Source: Marinobacter guineae
Lineage (GTDB): Bacteria > Pseudomonadota > Gammaproteobacteria > Pseudomonadales > Oleiphilaceae
DNA: 64,000 bases
Direction of reading: 5' to 3'
Assembly (NCBI RefSeq): GCF_002744735.1
Contig: NZ_KZ319339.1
Span: 930,001 to 994,000 of the forward strand
The position numbers were made by a program, and so were the translations under genes. A model generated the notes under the pieces. It searched no databases, was not told the origin of the DNA, and worked only from the letters and a program-made list of their open reading frames with translations. Positions 24,727 through 35,331 of this stretch are shown here, piece after piece (the stretch's first letter is position 1; each line of letters starts with the position of its first letter).

Positions 24727-24840
24727 GAGCGGGTCAGGATGTGCTTTCCAAAACCCGCTCCTTACGGCACATCCATGTGGCGCTTGAGCTCCGCCATCCA
24801 TGGCTCCGCACAGTTTTGGAAAGCACATCCTGACCCGCTC
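24727..24840 (+). repeat. 28-bp-arm palindromic element, copy 1 (114-bp type)
   Basis: Perfect 28/28 inverted repeat (24727-24754 with 24813-24840) around a 58-nt core. The arm's inner end is CTTTCCAAAAC. The core contains the mini-palindromes CACATCCATGTG and GCCATCCATGGC. It sits between the convergent zapG and nif3 genes. No T run follows, so it does not look like an ordinary terminator. Confidence 0.95.
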
Positions 24841-24948
24841 TATCCGACCTCAGTGCTATTCGCCTTGGCTCTCAAATCTTATTTCTGGATCAAAGGCAAA
24901 TTGAATTAGGGGTCAGTTGAAAGCTTTCATCTGGCCCCGTGTTCGCCG

Positions 24949-25692
24949 CTATACCGGGTTGTCGCAATCGATGAATTGGTGATTTATCCCGAACTCCTCA
25001 GCCAATGCCTTTCCGAGAGCCTGCACACCATAACGTTCAGTGGCGTGATGACCGGCTGCAAAATAATGGATACCGCATTCTCGTGCTGTGTGCGTCGTCG
25101 GCTCGGATATTTCACCGCTGATGTAGGCGTCCAGACCGGCGTCCAGGGCAGTGTTAATAAACCCCTGTGCGGCACCGGTGCACCACCCTACCCGTTTAAT
25201 TGAACTGGGGCCCTCGCCTACCCATAAAGGTTCGCGATGGAGCTGCCTGCCAAGGTGCAGGCCGAATTCCTCCGGAGACATCGCCTCTTCAAGCTCACCT
25301 TCCCAGACAAGACCACCTAACGGGCGGGGGTTCTTGATGCCCAGAACGTGCGCTAACTGGCGGTTGTTGCCGTATTCGGGGTGGTCGTCCAACGGCAGAT
25401 GGTAGGCGACGAGGTTGATGTCGTTGTCGAGAAGCTGTTTCAGGCGTTCACGTTTCATGCCCTGGATGCGTTGGTCTTCGCCTTTCCAGAAATAGCCGTG
25501 GTGAACGAGGATCATATCGGCGTTCGCTTCAATGGCGGCTTCGATCAGGGCTTTTGAGGCGGTTACGCCGGATACGACGGTCTTGATTTCGGACTTGCCT
25601 TCAACCTGCAGACCATTCGGACAGTAGTCCTGAAAGTCACCGGGCTGAAGCCATTGTTCGATTCTAGTAAGGATCTTGTTTCGATCTGCCAT
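24949..25692 (-). CDS. Nif3-like dinuclear metal-binding protein (YbgI family)
   Basis: The 247-residue protein matches the Nif3/YbgI family, with metal-ligand motifs ILVHHGYFW, YHLPLDDHP and, near the end, a His/Glu site in YFAAGHHATERYG. Members form toroidal hexamers with a di-metal centre. They are sometimes labelled GTP cyclohydrolase type 2, but the physiological reaction is unsettled. Repeat element 2 starts 38 bases upstream of its ATG. In related genomes, as I recall, a DegS/AlgW protease is often nearby; none is in this window. Confidence 0.9.
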   Translation of the reverse strand: MADRNKILTRIEQWLQPGDFQDYCPNGLQVEGKSEIKTVVSGVTASKALIEAAIEANADMILVHHGYFWKGEDQRIQGMKRERLKQLLDNDINLVAYHLPLDDHPEYGNNRQLAHVLGIKNPRPLGGLVWEGELEEAMSPEEFGLHLGRQLHREPLWVGEGPSSIKRVGWCTGAAQGFINTALDAGLDAYISGEISEPTTHTARECGIHYFAAGHHATERYGVQALGKALAEEFGINHQFIDCDNPV

Positions 25693-25730
25693 GAAAATCT
25701 CCCGACGGGGCTATATCTTCGAAGTTAGAA

Positions 25731-25840
25731 GAGCAGGGCGGCGATCACGTTTCGGAAATGTTGGAGGCCATGGATGGCCGGAAACAAGCGCACATGGACG
25801 TGCTCGTAGCGGTTTCCGAAACGTGATCGCCGCCCTGCTC
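25731..25840 (-). repeat. 28-bp-arm palindromic element, copy 2 (110-bp type)
   Basis: Perfect 28/28 inverted repeat (25731-25758 with 25813-25840) enclosing a 54-nt core in reverse orientation relative to copy 1. The core differs from that of copy 7 (56757-56866) at a single base, but the arms differ at 16 of 28 positions. It lies between hisC and nif3, 18 bases beyond the hisC stop, and is probably transcribed with them. Confidence 0.95.
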
Positions 25841-25858
25841 CACCCGACTACCCAAAGG

Positions 25859-26911
25859 CTAGAGAGACTGGAGGCCAGCAATCAAGGCATCATTCTGAGA
25901 CGGTGTGCCAATAGTGATCCGCAAAAAGTCACTAATACGGGCCTTGTTGAAGTGCCGAACAATAATGCCCTGCTCTCTCAGGCCTTTCGCCAAAACTTCC
26001 CCCGGTTGATCTTTATGGCGGGCAAAGATGAAGTTTGCCTTTGAGGGTAACACCTCAAAACCAAGATCCTCGAGGGCAGCCGTTACTCGCTCCCGTTCGC
26101 TGATCACGCCATCACAACATTTCCGGAACCAGGCTTCGTCTTCGTAGGCAGCCTTGGCACCGGCAAGGGCCAGACGATCAAGGGGGTAGCTGTTGAAGCT
26201 GTTTTTGACGCGATTGAGCGCTTCGATCAGGTCCGGGTGCCCCACAGCAAAACCAACCCGCAAACCCGCCAGTGAACGGGCTTTGGAGAGCGTTTGGGAT
26301 ACCAGCAGGTTCGGGTACTGGTCGACCAGGGTAATTGCGCTTTCACCGCCAAAATCAATGTAGGCTTCGTCTATCACAACCGCGCGGTCTGGATTGGCGC
26401 TCAGGATTTCTTCGACATGCTGCAATCCGAGGTAACGGCCTGTCGGCGCATTCGGGTTCGGGAAGATGACGCCGCCATTGGGCTGTTTGTAGTCTTCCGG
26501 GTTGATCTCGAAGCTGTCAGAGAGCGGTACAATTTTGCTCTCGATGTTGTAGAGGCCGCAGTACACCGGGTAGAAGCTGTAGGTAACGTCCGGGAACAGA
26601 ATGGGCTCGCCGTGCTGGAACAGGCCATAAAAAATGTGCGCCAGGACTTCGTCGGAGCCGTTGCCCAGGAATACCTGTTCCGGTTTTAACTTGTGGTAAG
26701 CCGCAATTGTCTGGCGCAGGGCTTCACCTTCCGGATCCGGGTAGAGGCGGAGGTTGTCGTTCAGTTCGGCCTGGATGGCTTCTATGACTTTTGGTGAGGG
26801 GCCAAAGGGGTTTTCGTTGGTGTTCAGTTTCACCAGGTTGGCCATTTTCGGCTGCTCGCCTGGTACATAAGGGACCAGGTCGTTGACCAATGGGCTCCAG
26901 AATTTGCTCAT
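25859..26911 (-). CDS. hisC: histidinol-phosphate aminotransferase
   Basis: HisC is a PLP-dependent transaminase making histidinol phosphate from imidazole acetol phosphate. The 350 residues contain [11 protein letters not shown], the substrate loop, [20 protein letters not shown], and the PLP lysine in [18 protein letters not shown], closing with an arginine segment FLRITIGT. It follows hisD on the minus strand, but a 278-bp gap with repeat element 3 separates them. Confidence 0.96.
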   Translation of the reverse strand: MSKFWSPLVNDLVPYVPGEQPKMANLVKLNTNENPFGPSPKVIEAIQAELNDNLRLYPDPEGEALRQTIAAYHKLKPEQVFLGNGSDEVLAHIFYGLFQHGEPILFPDVTYSFYPVYCGLYNIESKIVPLSDSFEINPEDYKQPNGGVIFPNPNAPTGRYLGLQHVEEILSANPDRAVVIDEAYIDFGGESAITLVDQYPNLLVSQTLSKARSLAGLRVGFAVGHPDLIEALNRVKNSFNSYPLDRLALAGAKAAYEDEAWFRKCCDGVISERERVTAALEDLGFEVLPSKANFIFARHKDQPGEVLAKGLREQGIIVRHFNKARISDFLRITIGTPSQNDALIAGLQSL

Positions 26912-26938
26912 CGCTTTTGCACTCCGTTTGGTGCAGAC

Positions 26939-27130
26939 GGGCAGCGGGCAAGTCTGTTTCCGAGAACCGCTACAAGCACCCGCAAGCGGGTCCGGCCAGC
27001 AATCACAGATTGCTGTCGTGCGTTTGTCGCATGAAGCTTTGCTTCATAAGCGCTCGGCCGCACCCATGTGCGCTTGGCTCCGGCCATCCATGGCCTCCGA
27101 CATTCTCGGAAACAGACTTACCCGCCGCCC
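26939..27130 (+). repeat. 28-bp-arm palindromic element, copy 3 (long, 192-bp type)
   Basis: Arms 26939-26966 and 27103-27130 pair at 26 of 28 positions; both mismatches become G-U pairs on the minus strand, the strand transcribed with hisD-hisC. Compared with the 110-bp type, the core has about 80 extra bases carrying three more small stem-loops: ACCCGCAAGCGGGT, CAGCAATCACAGATTGCTG and ATGAAGCTTTGCTTCAT. Confidence 0.95.
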
Positions 27131-27156
27131 TGCATACTATGGGAAATAAGTCTCAG

Positions 27157-27182
27157 CCGGATTAGCTAAGCGTAATCCGACA
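27157..27182 (-). repeat. REP-like palindrome after hisD
   Basis: On the minus strand GTCGGATTACGCTTAGCTAATCCGGC forms a stem of CGGATTA with TAATCCG. The motif GTCGGATTACGC...TAATCCGAC is one I recall as a scattered palindrome in many proteobacterial genomes. It lies just after the hisD stop and may mark the 3' end of that message. It is distinct from element 3 next to it. Confidence 0.6.
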
Positions 27183-27189
27183 ATCAAGT

Positions 27190-28494
27190 TCAACCCTTAA
27201 TCCGATATTCCGCTGACCGGGCATGGGCGGTTAACCCCTCGCCCCGTGCCAATACCGACGCCACGCGTCCCATCCGGTCGGCACCCTCCGCGCTGAAACC
27301 AATGATGGAGGACCGCTTCTGGAAATCGTAGACACCCAGCGGTGAGGAGAACCGTGCCGTGCCGCTGGTGGGCAGCACGTGGTTCGGGCCAGCGCAGTAG
27401 TCGCCCAGGGCTTCTGCGGTGTAGCGGCCCATGAAGATGGCGCCGGCATGGCGGATGTCTTCGAGCATGGCCTCGGGGTCTTCAACCGACAGCTCCAGGT
27501 GTTCCGGGGCAATACGGTTGGAGACGGCGGCGGCTTGTTTCAGATCGGCGACCTGAATCAGGGCGGCGCGGTCGGTGATGGACGTGCGGATGATGTCGGC
27601 ACGCTCCATGGTAGGCAGCAGTTTGTTGATGCTGGCTTCAACCGCGTCCAGGAACGCTGCGTCCGGGCTGATCAGGATGGACTGGGCCTGTTCGTCGTGC
27701 TCGGCCTGGGAGAACAGGTCCATGGCGATCCAGTCCGGGTCGGTTTTGCCGTCGCAGATCACCAGGATTTCCGAGGGGCCGGCGATCATGTCGATGCCAA
27801 CGACGCCGAAGACCTCCCGCTTCGCCGTAGCGACGAAGATGTTGCCGGGACCGACGATCTTATCGACAGCTGGTATGGTTTCGGTGCCATAGGCCAGTGC
27901 ACCAACGGCCTGAGCGCCGCCAACCGTAAATACCCGGTCAACGCCGGCAATCGCCGCAGAGGCCAGAACCATATCGTTCACAACACCGTCTGGCGTGGGG
28001 ACAACCATAATCACTTCACCCACACCCGCAACTTTGGCCGGTATGGCGTTCATCAGCACAGAGGATGGGTAAGCGGCCTTGCCGCCCGGCACGTAAAGAC
28101 CCGCCCTATCAAGCGGTGTCACTTTCTGGCCAAGCACGGTTCCGTCTTCGTCCTCGTACTGCCAGGATTTCTGGTTCTGCCGCTCGTGGTAGTCCCGGAT
28201 CCGCTCAGCCGCTTTTTCCAGGGCGACGCGCTGGTCCTGGGGAATCACTTCCAGGGCCTGCTGCAAACGGTCCTGGCTCATTTCCAACTCGGTGACGGAA
28301 CCCACCTTCAACCGGTCAAACTTCTCGGTAAACTCCAGAACGGCCTGATCGCCACGAGTTTTCACCTCATGCAGGATATGACGCACCGACTCGTTCACTT
28401 GATGATCAACGCTGTCGTCCCAGGCCAGAAGTTTGGCCAACGAGCTGTCGAAGTCACTATTCAAGGCGTTCAGTCGTTTGATACTAACGGTCAT
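27190..28494 (-). CDS. hisD: histidinol dehydrogenase
   Basis: HisD carries out the last two steps of histidine synthesis, a zinc- and NAD-dependent oxidation of histidinol to histidine. The 434 residues include [44 protein letters not shown] and the His/Glu pair in [11 protein letters not shown], all typical. It is flanked by repeat element 4 upstream and element 3 downstream, so the his genes are separated by structured spacers instead of being tightly packed. Confidence 0.96.
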   Translation of the reverse strand: MTVSIKRLNALNSDFDSSLAKLLAWDDSVDHQVNESVRHILHEVKTRGDQAVLEFTEKFDRLKVGSVTELEMSQDRLQQALEVIPQDQRVALEKAAERIRDYHERQNQKSWQYEDEDGTVLGQKVTPLDRAGLYVPGGKAAYPSSVLMNAIPAKVAGVGEVIMVVPTPDGVVNDMVLASAAIAGVDRVFTVGGAQAVGALAYGTETIPAVDKIVGPGNIFVATAKREVFGVVGIDMIAGPSEILVICDGKTDPDWIAMDLFSQAEHDEQAQSILISPDAAFLDAVEASINKLLPTMERADIIRTSITDRAALIQVADLKQAAAVSNRIAPEHLELSVEDPEAMLEDIRHAGAIFMGRYTAEALGDYCAGPNHVLPTSGTARFSSPLGVYDFQKRSSIIGFSAEGADRMGRVASVLARGEGLTAHARSAEYRIKG

Positions 28495-28597
28495 AACTCA
28501 AATCCTGCTCTGGATTGTTGACTTACTTCTGCCGGATACCCGCCGGCAGTGCGGGGTAGTTGGGAGTGTGGGCCTTTCCTGTCTGGCTTTCGGTGGC

Positions 28598-28711
28598 CGA
28601 GCAGTCAGGGAGGCCTTTCCAAAACACGCTCCTTGCGGCACGTCCATGTGACGCTTGAGCTCCGCCATCCATGGCTCCGCACAGTTTTGGAAAGGCCTCC
28701 CTGACCACTCG
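28598..28711 (+). repeat. 28-bp-arm palindromic element, copy 4 (114-bp type)
   Basis: Arms 28598-28625 and 28684-28711 pair at 26 of 28 positions; the two mismatches are G-U pairs on the minus strand, which carries the hisG-hisD message. The 58-nt core is identical to that of copy 6 (56557-56670), while the outer 17 arm bases match at only about half the positions. It lies between hisG and hisD. Confidence 0.95.
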
Positions 28712-28751
28712 TATCAGCATCGGCGTTAGGAAAGCCCCAAGCGGCAAACCC

Positions 28752-29399
28752 TTAATCGAACGTTCTGCGTTTCTCTACGGCAGCAGACATCTTTTCGATT
28801 ATGGGATTAATACGCTCGTGTTTCATCTTCATGGACGCGCGATTCACCACCAACCGGCTGCTGATGTTCTCGATCAATTCACGGGCTTCAAGGCCGTTGG
28901 CCTTCAGGGTGTTGCCGGTATCGACGATATCGACGATTTCATCAGCAAGCCCCAGGATCGGCGCCAACTCCATAGCACCATAAAGTTTGATGATGTCCGC
29001 CTGGCGACCCTGTGCCGAATAGTAACGGCGAGCCAGGTTCACAAACTTTGTCGCCACCTTGATACGACCGGGCGGCGGAGTCTGACCTTTCGGGCCGGCG
29101 GTCATCAGGCGACAACGGGAAATATTCAGATCCAACGGTTCGTAGAGCCCTTCCCCGCCATGCTCCATCAGAACATCCTTGCCGGTCACCCCCAGATCCG
29201 CTCCACCGTACTGAACATAAGTCGGCACATCGGTAGCGCGGATGATCAGCACCCGCACGTTCGGGTCCGTGGTCGGAAACACCAGTTTGCGGGATTTCTT
29301 GATGTCGTCGACCAGCTCAATACCGGCTTCCGCCAGCAGCGGCAGGGTTTCTTCGAGGATTCGTCCCTTCGACAAGGCGATGGTGATGGAATCTGTCAT
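28752..29399 (-). CDS. hisG: ATP phosphoribosyltransferase, short form
   Basis: HisG catalyses the first committed step of histidine synthesis, joining ATP and PRPP. The start is the ATG at 29399, with GGAAGA upstream, giving 215 residues. That is the short HisG form, which lacks the C-terminal regulatory domain and needs the HisS-like partner HisZ. No hisZ is in this window, so it must be elsewhere. Typical segments are [18 protein letters not shown] and [12 protein letters not shown]. It lies 29 bases after murA. Confidence 0.95.
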   Translation of the reverse strand: MTDSITIALSKGRILEETLPLLAEAGIELVDDIKKSRKLVFPTTDPNVRVLIIRATDVPTYVQYGGADLGVTGKDVLMEHGGEGLYEPLDLNISRCRLMTAGPKGQTPPPGRIKVATKFVNLARRYYSAQGRQADIIKLYGAMELAPILGLADEIVDIVDTGNTLKANGLEARELIENISSRLVVNRASMKMKHERINPIIEKMSAAVEKRRTFD

Positions 29400-29428
29400 G
29401 GATTCTTCCGGTTTCCCGTTGATGTCTT

Positions 29429-30718
<1,290 letters not shown>

Positions 30719-30961
30719 TCAGCCCTGGCGCGCAGCCCATTCCGCCGGAGTAAATGCTTTCGGATGAAGTGCGTGAATTGAGCCTTCCATGATCTGCTGG
30801 AACAGCGCCTTGTTGATCAGCTGCTGGCGCTTGATGGTCGGCAGGCCTTCAAATACATCACCCACCACGACGACCATGTAATGGGTACCATCAACCTGTA
30901 CCTGAACCTCACAGCCGGGCAGTGCTTCTTTGACCAGCTCGGTTACTTCGGTGGCATCCAT
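30719..30961 (-). CDS. ibaG: BolA-family protein IbaG
   Basis: An 80-residue BolA-like protein (YrbA/IbaG), with the family segment QQLINKALFQQIMEGSIHAL and the conserved His in HALHPKAFTP that helps bind an iron-sulfur cluster with monothiol glutaredoxin. It is implicated in acid stress and iron-sulfur handling. It sits between mlaB and murA, its usual place. Confidence 0.93.
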   Translation of the reverse strand: MDATEVTELVKEALPGCEVQVQVDGTHYMVVVVGDVFEGLPTIKRQQLINKALFQQIMEGSIHALHPKAFTPAEWAARQG

Positions 30962-31078
30962 AGAAAATCCTCGGGTGTTTTGAAATCAGGGGCGAGATTG
31001 TAACCAATTCCGAAGCGCGGGTCAGCTTTACTGTCCTGTAACCAGGGGGGGCGGAACCGGCGGGCTTGGTGGTCGGGT

Positions 31079-31411
31079 TCAGTGGGCAGGATGCACGGAT
31101 TCCGGGCCGAAGCCGGCAAGCTGGTCTTGCAGGTTGCTCAGGGCGGCCAATGAGGCCAATCGGCCACTGACGCCCCGGAACGACAGGGAAATGCCCGCCT
31201 GGTGCGCCAGTCGCTGCCAGCAGAGCAACATGGACAGGACAACACTGTGGGCAGTGACGAGCCCGTCCAGATCCACAACGAGATTTCCGGACGCGGTCCC
31301 GATCAGCTCTTCGCCCTGCTTTCTCAGGGCCACGACAGTATCGGCACTCACTTCCCCGGTAACAACCAGAGCACCATCCGCCAGCTGAACCTGCGGCGCC
31401 CCGGAGGTCAC
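31079..31411 (-). CDS. mlaB: MlaB, STAS-domain subunit of the Mla phospholipid transporter
   Basis: MlaB is the small cytoplasmic STAS protein that binds and stabilises the ATPase MlaF. The 110 residues show the STAS pattern (NLVVDLDGLVTAHSVVLSMLLCW). The GTG start overlaps the mlaC stop (GTGA), indicating translational coupling. It is the last gene of mlaFEDCB. Confidence 0.88.
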   Translation of the reverse strand: MTSGAPQVQLADGALVVTGEVSADTVVALRKQGEELIGTASGNLVVDLDGLVTAHSVVLSMLLCWQRLAHQAGISLSFRGVSGRLASLAALSNLQDQLAGFGPESVHPAH

Positions 31412-32061
31412 GATTTGTCCACTTTTGATTCAAGATCCAGGGATTTGGCCGCATCACTCCAGCTGTCAATCACAACCTGAATCTGGCCCCGATTTTCTTC
31501 CATTTCCTGGCTGAAACGGTCCCGGAAGGCCAGACCAATGTTCACACCTTCAACAATGACGTTCTCCATCAACCAACGGCCATCGCCAGTCTTGTACATC
31601 GAATAGGTCACCGGATACCGGTTGCCGGACGCACTGATCACTTCCATCTGGACCGACGCCCGGCCGTCATTCTGTGGATTGATGGTGGCTTCCTTGACCT
31701 CTATCGCAAAGTCCTCGGCGTTCACCAGCGCCTGGGCGTAGCTGTCAAAGAGGCTGCGCTTGAACGCGACCACAAACTCATCCCGCTGTTCAGGGGTGGT
31801 CTGGCGGGCGTATCGACCCATCACTCGGGCTGCAATGCGCCGGAAATCCACGAAATCCGTCAGCGCCTGATCCATGCTCTCGTAGAACGCCTCGGGGTCC
31901 CTCTCGTAGAGGCCGCGTTCCTTATTGAGCTTGTCAACCAGTCGCTGGGTGTTCTCATCCACATAGTTGCGGAGATCCTCAGCCTCACCAGCCTGAACAG
32001 GCGCTACCAGAAACAGCGCCATTAAAAAGCCAAGGAAAATGTGGTGTTTCAGTGCAGACAT
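31408..32061 (-). CDS. mlaC: MlaC, periplasmic phospholipid carrier
   Basis: MlaC shuttles phospholipid between the outer-membrane MlaA complex and the inner-membrane MlaFEDB complex. The ATG at 32061 has AGGAGACCC upstream. It gives a 217-residue protein with a signal peptide (HHIFLGFLMALFLVAPVQAG), then the MlaC domain with GRYARQTTPEQRDEFVVAFK and GRWLMENVIVEGVN. A longer frame would hide the signal peptide and is rejected. Confidence 0.95.
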   Translation of the reverse strand: MSALKHHIFLGFLMALFLVAPVQAGEAEDLRNYVDENTQRLVDKLNKERGLYERDPEAFYESMDQALTDFVDFRRIAARVMGRYARQTTPEQRDEFVVAFKRSLFDSYAQALVNAEDFAIEVKEATINPQNDGRASVQMEVISASGNRYPVTYSMYKTGDGRWLMENVIVEGVNIGLAFRDRFSQEMEENRGQIQVVIDSWSDAAKSLDLESKVDKS

Positions 32062-32077
32062 CAGGGTCTCCTGTCGA

Positions 32078-32536
32078 TTAATTCTCAGCCCGGCCCGAAG
32101 CAAAGTTACTGATCAGCCGCTCAAGGTTCATGGCCGACTGTGTGGAGTAGAAGGTATCACCGTCTTTTAGCGACTCCATATCGGCGCCGATTGATATATC
32201 AATGTACTGTTCTCCGAGCAGACCGGATGTACGTATAACTGCGGAACTGTCAGCAGGAATGTTATCGACGTCAGAGTGAATCGACATCTCAACCCGGGCC
32301 TGAAAGGTCTCTTTGTTAAGGGTGATGGATTCGATGGTCCCGACGGTGACGCCCGCCATGGATACACGACCCCGAGGCGTCAGCCCGCCGGAATCGTTGA
32401 AGTTGGCATATATGGTGTAGGTATTTTCAGCCGATTTGGCCGACAAACCGCTCACCTGCAGGGCCAGAACCAGCAGGGCTGCACAGCCTGCGATCATGAA
32501 CAGGCCAACAATGATTTCAGTCGTTCTTTTCGCCAT
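32078..32536 (-). CDS. mlaD: MlaD, MCE-domain subunit of the Mla transporter
   Basis: MlaD is an inner-membrane-anchored MCE protein that forms a hexameric periplasmic ring. The ATG at 32536 follows GGAGCCGGAA. The 152-residue protein has one N-terminal helix (EIIVGLFMIAGCAALLVLAL) and an MCE domain (GLTPRGRVSMAGVTVGTIES and RTSGLLGEQYIDI). Confidence 0.95.
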   Translation of the reverse strand: MAKRTTEIIVGLFMIAGCAALLVLALQVSGLSAKSAENTYTIYANFNDSGGLTPRGRVSMAGVTVGTIESITLNKETFQARVEMSIHSDVDNIPADSSAVIRTSGLLGEQYIDISIGADMESLKDGDTFYSTQSAMNLERLISNFASGRAEN

Positions 32537-32570
32537 TTCCGGCTCCGGTATTATCTCGTTAATCGATGAT

Positions 32571-33353
32571 TCAGAAATCGCCAAACATGACAGCGGTCAG
32601 TATAAAGTCCAGCCCCAGCACCGCCAGAGACGAGTACACCACGGTTTTGGTCGTCGCGGAGCTGATGCCCGCCGATGTCGGTACACAGTCGTACCCCTGG
32701 TAAACAGCTATCCAGGCGCAGACAAAGCCGAATACGACGCTTTTGATCATGCCATTGAGCACGTCGTCAACGAAATCCACCGACGACTGCATGTTGCCCC
32801 AGAATGAGCCTTCAAACACGCCCAGCCAGTCTACGCCCACCAGCATGCCGCCCCAGATACCGATAACGGAAAAAATGGCAGCAAGCACTGGCATGGAAAT
32901 AAAGCCGGCCCACAACCGCGGCGCCACCACGCGGCGCAGCGGATCCACCCCCATCATTTCCAGGCTGGACAGCTGCTCGGTGGCCTTCATCAAACCGATT
33001 TCCGCCGTCAGAGCGGAGCCGGCGCGGCCCGCGAACAGCAGCGCAGTTACCACGGGGCCCAGTTCACGCACCAGGGTCAGGGCAATCATCTGGCCGATGG
33101 CGGCTTCGGAGCCATAATCACTGAGAATGGTGTAACCCTGCAGCGCCAGCACCATACCGATGAACAGGCCGGAAACCACAATAATTGGCAGCGACAGCAC
33201 GCCAACCGCGTACAGCTGTTTCACCAGCAGCGGGAAGCCGGTTGCCGGCCGGGGCACGCCCGCCAGCACGCCGGCAAGAAAACGCCCCGAACGGCCAAAC
33301 GACGAGACGACGTCCAGGCCAAGCCGGCCGAATGCAGCAATTCGGTCTATCAA
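32571..33353 (-). CDS. mlaE: MlaE, permease subunit of the Mla transporter
   Basis: MlaE is the integral membrane permease of the MlaFEDB complex. The 260 residues contain the family segment [20 protein letters not shown] and [15 protein letters not shown], with five or six hydrophobic helices. The start is a TTG that overlaps the mlaF stop codon (TTGA), so translation is coupled to mlaF. Confidence 0.95.
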   Translation of the reverse strand: MIDRIAAFGRLGLDVVSSFGRSGRFLAGVLAGVPRPATGFPLLVKQLYAVGVLSLPIIVVSGLFIGMVLALQGYTILSDYGSEAAIGQMIALTLVRELGPVVTALLFAGRAGSALTAEIGLMKATEQLSSLEMMGVDPLRRVVAPRLWAGFISMPVLAAIFSVIGIWGGMLVGVDWLGVFEGSFWGNMQSSVDFVDDVLNGMIKSVVFGFVCAWIAVYQGYDCVPTSAGISSATTKTVVYSSLAVLGLDFILTAVMFGDF

Positions 33354-34162
33354 GACACACCCCCGGAAAGCCCGAAATCCCTGGCGGCACCCTCCGCCGG
33401 ATAATGGAAGGGCACTGGCCCGTCTGGCTGCCCCTGAAGAAACTGCTGGACCTGGCCGGAGGGGTGTTCGCGAAGCTGCTCCGGCGAGCCCTCACCAATG
33501 ATCTTGCCATCGGCAATGATGCAGGCGTAATGGCAGATGCTGAGGGATTCCGGCACGTCGTGGGATACAAGCACGCTGGTAAGCCCCATGGAGCTGTTCA
33601 GATCCCGGATCAGTTTAACCAGAACGCCCATGGCGATGGGATCCTGACCGGCAAAGGGCTCGTCGTACATGATCAGTTCCGGATCCAGCGCAATGCTTCT
33701 CGCCAGGGCAACGCGCCGGGTCATACCCCCGGACAGCTCCGAAGGCATCAGATGCCGGGCACCACGCAGCCCGACTGCTTCCAGCTTCATCAGCACGACG
33801 TCCCGGATCATGTCCTCCGGAAGTTTGGTGTGCACGCGCAGGGGGAAGGCAACGTTCTCGAATACGCTCAGGTCGGTGAACAGCGCACCGCTCTGGAACA
33901 ACATCCCCATTTTTTCCCGGAATGCGTAGAGGGCCTTGCGCTTGAGCTTGGGCACGTCATGGCCGTCTACTACCACGCTGCCGGAGTCGGGCCGGAGTTG
34001 ACCGCCGATCAGTCGCAGGAGTGTGGTTTTACCGGTTCCGCTGGGGCCCATGATGGCGGTAATCTTGCCGCGAGGAATATCCAGGCTGACGCCGTCGAAA
34101 ATACGGCGCCCGGAGCGGGAAAACACGACGTCCCTGAGCGATATGTAAGCCGATGAATCCAT
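33350..34162 (-). CDS. mlaF: MlaF, ATPase subunit of the Mla transporter
   Basis: A 270-residue ABC ATPase with Walker [10 protein letters not shown], signature [14 protein letters not shown], and Walker [14 protein letters not shown]. It powers phospholipid movement that keeps the outer leaflet of the outer membrane free of phospholipid. It is the first gene of mlaFEDCB and is divergent from kdsD across 188 bp. A weak -10-like CATAAT is visible upstream, but no confident promoter. Confidence 0.96.
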   Translation of the reverse strand: MDSSAYISLRDVVFSRSGRRIFDGVSLDIPRGKITAIMGPSGTGKTTLLRLIGGQLRPDSGSVVVDGHDVPKLKRKALYAFREKMGMLFQSGALFTDLSVFENVAFPLRVHTKLPEDMIRDVVLMKLEAVGLRGARHLMPSELSGGMTRRVALARSIALDPELIMYDEPFAGQDPIAMGVLVKLIRDLNSSMGLTSVLVSHDVPESLSICHYACIIADGKIIGEGSPEQLREHPSGQVQQFLQGQPDGPVPFHYPAEGAARDFGLSGGVS

Positions 34163-34350
34163 AGTCCTTACCTTTCAAAGAGGGGCTACATTATGCCAAG
34201 GAGCGCTTAAGCTCAATCCAAAGAGCCCAAAATGTACTGATAGCAATGATCAGTCTGACTGAACTTTCGGTAACCGGGCATCGTTTCCGGGTGAAAATGA
34301 TATACTCCCCTCACCAATTCCAATGTCTTAACAGTTAGGCCCAAAGCCCG

Positions 34351-35331
34351 ATGACCGAACAGACTCCGATCGATTTCCGAACGCCCGCCCTCCGTGCCAT
34401 CCGCATCGAGCGTGATGCCATCGATGCCCTTGAGGGCCGTATCGACGATCACTTCACCCGGGCCTGCGAAGTCATTATGAAGTGCAAGGGCCGCGTGGTG
34501 GTTACCGGCATGGGCAAGTCCGGCCACATCGGGAACAAGATCGCCGCAACCCTGGCCAGCACCGGCACGCCCTCGTTTTTTGTTCATCCGGGCGAGGCCA
34601 GCCACGGCGACATGGGTATGATTACCCCCCAGGATGTGGTTATCGCCATTTCCAACAGTGGCAACACCAGCGAAGTGCTCACCATTCTGCCACTGATCAA
34701 ACGCATGGGCGCCCCGTTGATCAGTATGACCGGCAATGCGAACTCCACTTTGGCACGGGAAGCCGTGGCCAATCTGGATGTCAGCGTCGAGGTGGAAGCC
34801 TGCCCCCTGGGTCTGGCACCAACATCGTCCACCACCGCAACCCTGGTGATGGGCGATGCTCTGGCGGTCGCCCTGCTTGAGGCCAGGGGTTTCAGCGCCG
34901 AAGACTTTGCCTTTTCCCACCCGGGTGGAAGCCTGGGCCGGCGGCTACTGCTGCGAGTCTCTGACATCATGCACACTGGTGACCGCATTCCGGTGGTCAG
35001 CGAGAGCACGCCCCTCAGCGGTGCCCTGCTGGAAATATCCCGCAAGGGCCTCGGCATGACCACTATCGTTGATGAACAGGGCGCGCTGGCAGGAATATTC
35101 ACAGACGGCGACCTTCGCCGGACCCTGGACCGTTCAGTAGACATCCACAATACCCCGATTCATGAGGTGATGACCCGGCATGGAAAAACCATCCAGGCCG
35201 ATCATCTGGCGGCAGAAGCTCTGAACGTGATGGAAGAAATGAAGATCAACGCCCTGCCAGTCACCGATGACAGCGGTGCACTGGTCGGCGCCATCAACAT
35301 GCACGACCTGCTTCGAGCGGGAGTGATTTAA
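34351..35331 (+). CDS. kdsD: arabinose-5-phosphate isomerase KdsD
   Basis: KdsD makes D-arabinose 5-phosphate from ribulose 5-phosphate for Kdo synthesis in LPS. The 326 residues hold an N-terminal SIS domain (VVTGMGKSGHIGNKIAATLA, SNSGNTSEVL) and two CBS domains (about 205-325). It opens the kdsD-kdsC-lptCAB cluster; its stop overlaps the kdsC start (TAATG). Confidence 0.96.
   Translation: MTEQTPIDFRTPALRAIRIERDAIDALEGRIDDHFTRACEVIMKCKGRVVVTGMGKSGHIGNKIAATLASTGTPSFFVHPGEASHGDMGMITPQDVVIAISNSGNTSEVLTILPLIKRMGAPLISMTGNANSTLAREAVANLDVSVEVEACPLGLAPTSSTTATLVMGDALAVALLEARGFSAEDFAFSHPGGSLGRRLLLRVSDIMHTGDRIPVVSESTPLSGALLEISRKGLGMTTIVDEQGALAGIFTDGDLRRTLDRSVDIHNTPIHEVMTRHGKTIQADHLAAEALNVMEEMKINALPVTDDSGALVGAINMHDLLRAGVI

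Noticed and set aside
34163..34350. Sigma-70 promoters for mlaF and kdsD
   Set aside because: CATAAT (minus) and TATACT (plus) are present, but no -35 element is at acceptable spacing, so they are not listed as features.
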